The notes under the pieces: generated by a model
What the model saw: only the letters and a program-made list of their open reading frames with translations
Database searches by the model: none
What the model was told of the DNA's origin: nothing
Assembly (NCBI GenBank): GCA_035712345.1
Contig: DASTAY010000023.1
Coordinates: forward strand, 1 to 16,909
Length of the DNA: 16,909 nt
Source of the DNA: VRUE01 sp035712345
GTDB lineage: Bacteria > Actinomycetota > Thermoleophilia > Solirubrobacterales > 70-9
Direction of reading: 5' to 3'
Part shown: one piece after another, positions 7,076-12,167 of the stretch
How the letters are laid out: every line of letters begins with the position of its first letter
Numbering within the stretch: the stretch's first letter is position 1
Position numbers and translations under genes: made by a program

Positions 7076-7082
7076 CTGCGCA

Positions 7083-7128
7083 CGTATCCGACTTCGACCA
7101 CACTGGAGTGGGGTGAATGTCGGATACG
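7083..7128. terminator. Long nested inverted repeat between convergent genes, likely bidirectional terminator
   Basis: CGTATCCGAC (7083-7092) and GTCGGATACG (7119-7128) are perfect reverse complements. The 26-base interior contains a second pairing, CCACACT with AGTGGGG (six of seven positions). It lies between tRNA-Ser(CGA) on the plus strand and the 3' end of the sigma factor gene on the minus strand, exactly where a shared terminator is expected. No U tract is present on either side. A protein-binding operator or recombination site is an alternative. Confidence 0.5.
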
Positions 7129-7144
7129 CGTCTTATCGGGGGGA

Positions 7145-8404
7145 CTAAAGGCCCATCGCCCGTTCAAGCAGCAGCTCGCGCTCGCGGGCGTTCTCGGTCA
7201 TCGCGGCGGCGCGCTCGAATTCGGCCTTTGCCTCCTCGCTGCGGCCCAGCTTGGCGAGCAGGTCGGCGCGGACGCTGAGCAGCAGGTGGTAGCCGTCGAG
7301 CTCGCCGCCCTCGACGAGCGGGTCGACGAGCTCCAGGCCGGCCTGCGCGCCGAACGCCATCCCGACGGCGACGGCGCGGTTGAGCTCGACCACGGGGGAG
7401 GGGGTGAGCTGGGCGAGGGCCTCGTAGAGGGCGGCGATGCGCTCCCATTCGGTCTCCTCGGCGCTGTGCGCCCGCGTGTGGCAGGCGGCGATCGCCGCCT
7501 GCACGGTGTAGGGGCCGAAGGCGCCCCGGCTGAGCTTTTCGGCGCGCTTCAGCGCCGCCAGGCCGCGCCGCACCAGCAACGGGTCCCAGCGAGCGCGGTC
7601 CTGGTCGGGCAGCAGCACGGGCTCGCCTCCGGGGCCGACCCGCGCGCGGGCCCGCGAGGCCTGGATCTCCATCAGCGCGACGAGGCCGTGCACCTCGGGC
7701 TGTTGTGGCGCCAGGCCGGCGAGAACCCGGCCCAGCCGCAGCGCCTCCTCGCAGAGGTCGAGCCGCATCCAGCTCTCGCCGGCGGTCGCCGCGTAACCCT
7801 CGTTGAAGACGAGGTAGATCACCTCCAGCACCGACGGCAGCCGCTCGTCGAGCTGCTCGCCCTGCGGCGCCTCGAAGCGCGCGTGCGCCTCCTTGAGCGT
7901 GCGCTTCGCCCGCACGATGCGCTGCGCCACCGTCGCCTCGGAGACGAGGAAGGCGCGGGCGACCTCCTCCGTGGCGAGGCCGCCGAGCAGGCGCAGGGTC
8001 AGCGCCACGCGGGCCTCGGTCGCGAGCAGGGGGTGGCAGCAGGCGAAGATCAGGCCGAGCAACTCGTCGCCGAGCCCACCCGCCGCGGCCTCGTGCTCGG
8101 CGGCGTCCATCGCCATCCGCATGCCGGCCTCGCGCGCCAGCTGCTCGCGGCGGTCCTCGAAGCGCCTGCCGCGCCGCGCCAGGTCGACCGCGCGGTTCTT
8201 CGCCGTGGCCGTGAGCCAGGCGCCGGGGTTCTCCGGGACGCCCGACTCCGGCCAGCGCTCCAGCGCCGCGACCAGCGCATCCTGGGCGAGGTCCTCGGCG
8301 AGCCCGACGTCGCCCGTCATCCGCGCCAGGCCGGCGATCAGCCGCGGCGACTCGATCCGCCACACGGCCTCGATCGCGCGGCCCGGCGCGCCGGCGTCGC
8401 TCAC
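7145..8404 (-). CDS. ECF42-type RNA polymerase sigma factor with C-terminal TPR-like extension
   Basis: The 419-aa product has a sigma-70 region 2 (about 14-80, with the GLAEDLAQDALVAALERW segment) and a region 4 helix-turn-helix (about 112-172, with LATEEVARAFLVSEATVAQR). A long C-terminal extension of about 240 residues follows, with the FNEGY motif (200-204) and LNRAVAV (341-347), ending in TPR-like helices (about 370-410). This DUF6596/COG4941 layout defines group ECF42, which lacks an anti-sigma factor and is thought to be controlled through its own extension. The GTG start at 8404 overlaps the TGA of the upstream YCII gene (GTGA), so the two are translationally coupled; the frame is open further upstream, but only inside that gene. 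A YCII/DGPF partner is the known neighbour of ECF42. The promoter upstream matches the group's own target. Confidence 0.93.
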   Translation of the reverse strand: MSDAGAPGRAIEAVWRIESPRLIAGLARMTGDVGLAEDLAQDALVAALERWPESGVPENPGAWLTATAKNRAVDLARRGRRFEDRREQLAREAGMRMAMDAAEHEAAAGGLGDELLGLIFACCHPLLATEARVALTLRLLGGLATEEVARAFLVSEATVAQRIVRAKRTLKEAHARFEAPQGEQLDERLPSVLEVIYLVFNEGYAATAGESWMRLDLCEEALRLGRVLAGLAPQQPEVHGLVALMEIQASRARARVGPGGEPVLLPDQDRARWDPLLVRRGLAALKRAEKLSRGAFGPYTVQAAIAACHTRAHSAEETEWERIAALYEALAQLTPSPVVELNRAVAVGMAFGAQAGLELVDPLVEGGELDGYHLLLSVRADLLAKLGRSEEAKAEFERAAAMTENARERELLLERAMGL

Positions 8405-8808
8405 GTCTGCTCGGGCGGCCTCTCGGAGAGCTGACCGGCCGCCTGCACGTCCTCGGGGAAGTCCTCCATCTCGAAGACGCGGCGCACCTCGATGAAGTCG
8501 TCCTTGCCGGCGGGACAGCGCGAGGCCCACTCGACCGCCTCCTCCTTGGAGGACGCCTGGATCAGCCAGTAGCCGCCGACGACCTCCTTGGCCTCGGCAA
8601 AGGGACCGTCGGTGACGGTCGGGGCACCGCCGCCGAAGCGCACCCGGGCGCCGTCGGCGGGGGCCCGCAGCCCGTCGAGCGAGAGCAGCACCCCGGCCTT
8701 GCTCAGCTCCTCGTTGTAGGCGGTCATCGCCGCGACGTCCTCGGCGCTCGGCTCCCAGCTCTCGGCGTCCGTGTCGATCCCCGGGTACATCAGCATCATG
8801 AATCTCAT
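8401..8808 (-). CDS. YCII/DGPF-domain protein, partner of the ECF42 sigma factor
   Basis: The 135-aa product starts MRFMMLMYPGIDTDAESWEP and carries the family signature VTDGPFAEAKEVVGGYW (65-81, DGPF at 67-70). Two ATG codons stand side by side (8811 and 8808). The second is chosen because AAGGAG (8815-8820) then lies at a six-base distance, while the first would leave three. YCII-like proteins are small ferredoxin-fold dimers of uncertain chemistry. DGPF members are encoded next to ECF42 sigma factors and are transcribed by them. The stop codon overlaps the sigma factor start, so the genes form an operon. The C-terminal 20 residues are Glu/Pro/Gln-rich and probably disordered. Confidence 0.92.
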   Translation of the reverse strand: MRFMMLMYPGIDTDAESWEPSAEDVAAMTAYNEELSKAGVLLSLDGLRAPADGARVRFGGGAPTVTDGPFAEAKEVVGGYWLIQASSKEEAVEWASRCPAGKDDFIEVRRVFEMEDFPEDVQAAGQLSERPPEQT

Positions 8809-8814
8809 CATCGT

Positions 8815-8820
8815 CTCCTT
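8815..8820 (-). promoter_or_regulatory. Ribosome binding site deciding the YCII start
   Basis: AAGGAG on the minus strand is followed by ACG and then two consecutive ATG codons. Spacing of six bases favours the second ATG (8808). Confidence 0.6.
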
Positions 8821-8845
8821 CGTTCGTGGGTTGCCTCTACCCATA

Positions 8846-8873
8846 CGACGAACGGACAGAGGCTAAATCGACA
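8846..8873 (-). promoter_or_regulatory. ECF42-type promoter of the YCII-sigma operon
   Basis: On the minus strand TGTCGA (8873-8868) is followed after 17 bases by CGTCG (8850-8846). As I recall, the target motif reported for ECF42 sigma factors is TGTCGA in the -35 region and CGA/TC in the -10 region, so both halves match at a normal spacing. The -10 ends 37 bases before the ATG at 8808. This predicts that the sigma factor transcribes its own operon. Confidence 0.7.
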
Positions 8874-8902
8874 GAGGTCGAAATCCGTCACCGGACGGAC
8901 GC

Positions 8903-9577
8903 TCAGCGTCCTGGCCCCGCCTCGCATCCGTGCGAGCGGCCCCGGCCGGGAAGGCCGTCGCAGAAGTCATAGCCCCTGCCGCCGTAGAGCTGGTCGGGGT
9001 TCGGCCCCCCGTAGAGCCTGTCGTTCCCGCCTTCGCCGTGGCAGCCGTCTTCGCCGGCCCCCATGCGGCAGACATCGTCGCCTGGACCGCCCCAGCAGCC
9101 GTCGCTGCCGGCGCCGGTCTGGCAGTAGTCGTCGCCACGGTCGCCGACGCAGTCGCTGTTCCGGTTGCCGGTGATGCAGATGTCGTCGCCCCCGCCGCCG
9201 ATGCAGCGGTTGCGCCGCGCGCCTTCCGGGTAGCAGGTGTCCGGCTCGCCGCTGCCGATGAACTTGTCAGAGCCGTCGCCGAGGCGGACGGTGAGCGGGA
9301 TCGGCAGCTTGTCCATCACTTCGACCAGGTCTCCCTGCGGTCCCATGGAGAGTTCGATCCCGCCGACGTCGCCCAGGGGGCAGACGACGCCGTGGCCATT
9401 CCCGCTGGGCCGGCAGCCTGCAGGTCGAGCGCCGGAGATCCGGCCTTCGATCGAGAGCAGTTCGCCTACGCGGCCGAGCCTCACGTGCGACCCGGCGCTG
9501 GGGCCGCGCAGGACGAGCCGTTCCTGCGGGATCGCGTCCGGGCAGCTGAAGATGAGCGCGAGCGCAGCCGCCAGCAA
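8903..9577 (-). CDS. Secreted RTX-like (hemolysin-type repeat) protein with a cysteine ladder
   Basis: The 224-aa product has a hydrophobic N-terminus (LLAAALALIFSC), a beta-rich segment to about residue 110, and then nonapeptide repeats of the GGxGDDxCx type to residue 206. RTX repeats bind calcium and fold into a beta-roll, usually outside the cell. Here the normally aliphatic position of each repeat is Cys: residues 125, 134, 143, 152, 161, 170 and 179 are exactly nine apart. The next two register positions are Leu (188, 197) and then Cys206. Cys55, 66, 115 and 218 lie outside the register. The only usable start in frame is TTG at 9577, which leaves no positive charge before the hydrophobic core; upstream codons read RGTATIV without ATG or GTG, so the true start is uncertain. 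The gene is divergent from the histidine kinase gene. Its biological role is unknown. Confidence 0.75.
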   Translation of the reverse strand: MLAAALALIFSCPDAIPQERLVLRGPSAGSHVRLGRVGELLSIEGRISGARPAGCRPSGNGHGVVCPLGDVGGIELSMGPQGDLVEVMDKLPIPLTVRLGDGSDKFIGSGEPDTCYPEGARRNRCIGGGGDDICITGNRNSDCVGDRGDDYCQTGAGSDGCWGGPGDDVCRMGAGEDGCHGEGGNDRLYGGPNPDQLYGGRGYDFCDGLPGRGRSHGCEAGPGR

Positions 9578-9643
9578 GACGATCGTCGCTGTTCCCCTGA
9601 CCGAGAAGATCGCGGAACACGATAGGGACTCCGGCCCCTGCTT

Positions 9644-9684
9644 CGCAAAAGCGGTGCTCCGGGGTACTTTTGCGGTACTTTCGC
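9644..9684. promoter_or_regulatory. Inverted plus tandem repeat, probable operator/promoter of the kinase and RTX genes
   Basis: CGCAAAAG (9644-9651) is the exact reverse complement of CTTTTGCG (9667-9674). GGTACTTTTGC (9663-9673) is repeated directly as GGTACTTTCGC (9674-9684), ten of eleven bases identical and one helical turn apart. The cluster fills the divergent intergenic region between the RTX start (9577) and the kinase start (9700). This layout is typical of binding sites for a dimeric regulator. The regulator is unknown; the neighbouring NarL-type regulator is a candidate. Confidence 0.5.
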
Positions 9685-9699
9685 CTGGTGGCCCGCGAG

Positions 9700-11349
9700 A
9701 TGCTGGATGAGCATCGCCTGCGGAGGCTGATCGACGTCGGCAGGGGGCTTGTCGCCCGGCTCGACCTCGATGCGGTGCTGAGCGAGGTGGTCGAGGTGGC
9801 GCGCGAGCTGACCGGCGCCCGCTACGCGGCGCTCGGCATCCTCGACGAGGACCGGCGCGAGCTGGAGCGCTTCATCTACGTCGGGATCGATGCCGAGGCG
9901 CGGAAGCGGATCGGCGACCTGCCGCGCGGCCGCGGCGTCCTCGGCGAGCTGATCCGCAACCCGGCGCCGCTGCGGCTGCGCGAGGTCGGCGAGCATCCGC
10001 GCTCCTACGGCTTTCCCGCCGGGCACCCGCCGATGCACAGCTTCCTCGGCGTGCCGATCGTCGTCCGCGGCCAGGTCTACGGCAACCTCTACCTGACCGA
10101 GAAGAAGGGGGGCGGCTTCGACGATGCCGACGAAGAAGCGGTGACGATCCTCGCCGAATGGGCCTCTGTGGCGATCTTCAACGTCCGCCTCTACGGTCAG
10201 TCCGAGGAAGAGCGGGGGGCGCTCGAGCGCGCGGTCCACGGCCTCGAGGCGACGACCGAGATCGCCCGCGCCGTGGGCGGCGAGACCGACCGCGCGCGCG
10301 TGTTGGAGACGATCGCCAAGCGGACGCGGGCCTTGATCGACGCCCGTTCGCTGCTGGTCCTGCTCCGCGACGGCTCGCGCTGGGAGGTGGTCGCCGCCGC
10401 GGGCGAGTGCGGTCCGGCCCCGATCGGGCGCTACGTCACGATCGACGAGGGGACGGAGGCCGAGGCCCTGGAGGGCGTGCGGGGGATCGGGGTCGAGGCT
10501 CGCGCCGCCCTGCCCGCCCAGCTCGACTTCCGCGGGCGTTCGCTGGGGGCGATCGTCGCCCTCGACCGGCTCGAGGAAGGCCCCGAGTTCCACGCGGAAG
10601 ACAGGCGGATGCTGACCGCGGCCGCCGCCAGCGCCGCGGCTGCGGTGGCCACGGTGCTGTCGGTCAGCGAGGAGCGCCTGCGCCAGAGCCTGCTTGCGGC
10701 GGAGCGCGAGCGGGCGCGATGGGCACGCGAGCTGCACGACTCGATCCTGCAGGGGATGGGCGCCCGGCGCATGCTGCTCTCCTCGGTGCTCAAGAGCGGG
10801 GCTCCCGAGCAGTTGCGCGCGGCCGTGGAAGAGGGGCTGCGCGACGTCGTCCGCGACATCGACGAGCTGAGGGCGCTGATCACCGAGCTGCGCCCCGCCA
10901 CGCTCGACCAGCTCGGCCTCGTCGCGGCGTTGGAAGACCTCTTCGAGCGCTTCGGACACGCTGCCGGGGTCGAGCTGGCGACCGACATGGAGATCGACGC
11001 CGCGCGGCTCGAGGCCGAGCTGGAAACCGTCCTCTACCGCCTCGTGCAGGAGGCGTTGAACAACATCGCCAAGCACTCCGGCGCGGCCCACGCCCAGTTG
11101 CAGATCCGCTCCGAGGCGGACCGCGTCGAGCTGCTCGTCGCCGACGACGGCGCGGGCTTCGACCCTGATGCGCCGGTGAGCGGCTTCGGCATCGCCGGCA
11201 TGCGCGAGCGGATCGAGCTGGCCGGGGGAGAGCTGCGGATCGAGTCGAAGCCGGGAGGAGGGACCAAGCTGCTCGCCTCGGTGCCGCTCGCCGCCGCGGA
11301 GGGCGACTCAGGTTTCGATCAGGCCGCGGGAGAGCGCGCTCTGGACTAG
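9700..11349 (+). CDS. GAF-GAF sensor histidine kinase, NarL/DevS type
   Basis: The 549-aa product (start ATG 9700; GTG 9688 and TTG 9670 are in-frame alternatives, none with a good Shine-Dalgarno sequence) has two GAF domains at about 10-165 and 185-325. A HisKA_3 dimerisation helix follows with phospho-acceptor His346 in ELHDSILQG. The HATPase domain shows N box EALNNIAKHS (Asn454/455), G1 DDGAGFDP (482-489) and GFGIAGMRERI (495-505). There are no membrane helices, so it is a cytosolic sensor. GAF1, with HPPMHSFLGVPI and YGNLYLTEKKGG, closely resembles the haem-binding GAF of DevS/DosT. His99, His109 and His113 lie near where the haem ligand is expected, so gas or redox sensing is possible but unproven. 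The ALNN and HisKA_3 features predict a NarL-family partner, which is the convergent regulator just downstream; the two reading frames overlap by 42 bases. Confidence 0.92.
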   Translation: MLDEHRLRRLIDVGRGLVARLDLDAVLSEVVEVARELTGARYAALGILDEDRRELERFIYVGIDAEARKRIGDLPRGRGVLGELIRNPAPLRLREVGEHPRSYGFPAGHPPMHSFLGVPIVVRGQVYGNLYLTEKKGGGFDDADEEAVTILAEWASVAIFNVRLYGQSEEERGALERAVHGLEATTEIARAVGGETDRARVLETIAKRTRALIDARSLLVLLRDGSRWEVVAAAGECGPAPIGRYVTIDEGTEAEALEGVRGIGVEARAALPAQLDFRGRSLGAIVALDRLEEGPEFHAEDRRMLTAAAASAAAAVATVLSVSEERLRQSLLAAERERARWARELHDSILQGMGARRMLLSSVLKSGAPEQLRAAVEEGLRDVVRDIDELRALITELRPATLDQLGLVAALEDLFERFGHAAGVELATDMEIDAARLEAELETVLYRLVQEALNNIAKHSGAAHAQLQIRSEADRVELLVADDGAGFDPDAPVSGFGIAGMRERIELAGGELRIESKPGGGTKLLASVPLAAAEGDSGFDQAAGERALD

Positions 11350-11937
11350 CTCGGCGCGGCTGGAGACGCCGAGCTTCTGCTGGATGTGGGCGCGGTGGGT
11401 CTCGACCGTGCGCACGCTGATGTAGAGCTTCTCGGCGATCTCCGCGTTGGTGTGGCCGAGCGCGATCAGGCGCAGGACGTCGGTCTCGCGTTCGCTCAGG
11501 TCGCTCGCGCTCGATGCGGGTTCGGACGCGAGCTTCGCGCCGAGCGCCGGCTGCAGGTAGGTCTCGCCGGCGGCGGCGCGGCGGACGGCCTGCACCAGCT
11601 CGTCGTCGGCCGCCTCCTTGAGCACGTAGCCGAGCACGCCGAGCTGCAGCGCCTGGCGGGCGAACGCCGGCTCTTTCTGCATCGTGAGGACGACGATCTT
11701 CGTCTGTGGCGACGCCTCGCGCATGTCGGGAATCGCCTCCAGACTCGGCTTTCCGGGCATGTTCAGGTCGAGGATCAGGACGTCCGGCTTGTGCCCGCGC
11801 AGGTAGCGCGCGGCCCCCTCGGCGTCCTCCGCCTCGGCGACCACCTCGAAGCCCGGCTCCTCCTCCAGCAGCAGCCGCAACGCCCGCCGTACGACCGTGT
11901 GGTCGTCCGCCAAGACGATCGAGACCCCCTGCCCCAT
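11308..11937 (-). CDS. NarL/LuxR-family response regulator
   Basis: The 209-aa product has an N-terminal receiver domain with acidic pair Asp11/Asp12, phospho-acceptor Asp57 (LILDLNMPG), Thr85 and Lys107. After a linker it has a LuxR-type helix-turn-helix (about 146-207, SERETDVLRLIALGHTNAEI and VRTVETHRAHIQQKLG). All phosphotransfer residues are present. It is most likely the partner of the adjacent GAF histidine kinase, although the two genes are convergent rather than in an operon and their coding ends overlap antisense. The start ATG 11937 gives a normal receiver N-terminus (MGQGVSIVLADDHTVVRRAL); no good Shine-Dalgarno sequence is seen. TATAAG on the minus strand (11982-11977) could be its -10. 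It is divergent from the large FN3/propeller gene and could regulate it. Confidence 0.94.
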   Translation of the reverse strand: MGQGVSIVLADDHTVVRRALRLLLEEEPGFEVVAEAEDAEGAARYLRGHKPDVLILDLNMPGKPSLEAIPDMREASPQTKIVVLTMQKEPAFARQALQLGVLGYVLKEAADDELVQAVRRAAAGETYLQPALGAKLASEPASSASDLSERETDVLRLIALGHTNAEIAEKLYISVRTVETHRAHIQQKLGVSSRAELVQSALSRGLIET

Positions 11938-11995
11938 AGCCGTTTGATCCTACCGCTCGGTCCCGCGCGCTCCGGGCTTATACCGATCACGTTCC

Positions 11996-12023
11996 TTGAC
12001 ATTTCCATACGCGTATGTTTATC
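11996..12023 (+). promoter_or_regulatory. Putative promoter of the secreted-protein operon
   Basis: TTGACA (11996-12001) is a perfect -35. TTTATC (12018-12023) lies 16 bases further on as a poor -10; TATGTT (12014-12019) is closer to consensus but only 12 bases away. The leader to the GTG at 12168 would be about 140 bases. A 12-bp palindrome sits between the two elements, so repression at this site is likely. Confidence 0.5.
12006..12017. promoter_or_regulatory. Palindromic operator CATACGCGTATG
   Basis: The 12 bases are a perfect palindrome with no central spacer and lie between the -35 and -10 of the putative promoter. ATACG/CGTAT half-sites are typical of TetR-type operators. No TetR gene is in this window, so the regulator would be encoded elsewhere. 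Confidence 0.5.
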
Positions 12024-12053
12024 CTCCGTCTCGTCGTTTGGGAACGCAAGTGT

Positions 12054-12068
12054 TAGTTCCAGGAACTA
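12054..12068. promoter_or_regulatory. Inverted repeat TAGTTCC-A-GGAACTA
   Basis: Two perfect 7-bp arms flank one base, downstream of the putative promoter and upstream of the FN3/propeller gene. Further GGAAC/GTTCC half-sites occur at 12042-12046 and 11991-11995. This may be a second operator or an RNA element in the leader. Confidence 0.4.
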
Positions 12069-12153
12069 GCTCGTTTGCCAGACGCCAATAGGACAGGGAA
12101 AAGACGAGCCGACGGGCCGCTGAGGGAGCGGCTGGCAGAGGGGCTCGAGGGAC

Positions 12154-12159
12154 AAGGAG
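12154..12159 (+). promoter_or_regulatory. Ribosome binding site deciding the FN3/propeller start
   Basis: AAGGAG lies eight bases before GTG 12168. The frame is open upstream to a TTG at 12075, but the good Shine-Dalgarno sequence selects GTG 12168 and gives a normal signal peptide. Confidence 0.7.
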
Positions 12160-12167
12160 AGAGCTAC

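Noticed and set aside
6934..7167. Small minus-strand ORF with GGGIRTHERLATPTVFETAP
   Set aside because: This is the well-known translation of antisense tRNA-Ser and not a protein.
8873..9210. CRISPR or DNA tandem repeat in the region of regular spacing
   Set aside because: The 27-base periodicity comes from nonapeptide codons of the RTX-like protein. The DNA units differ from each other and have no spacers.
9481..11091. 536-codon antisense frame across the kinase gene
   Set aside because: The sense frame has complete kinase motifs. The antisense product is low complexity and ends inside the RTX gene.
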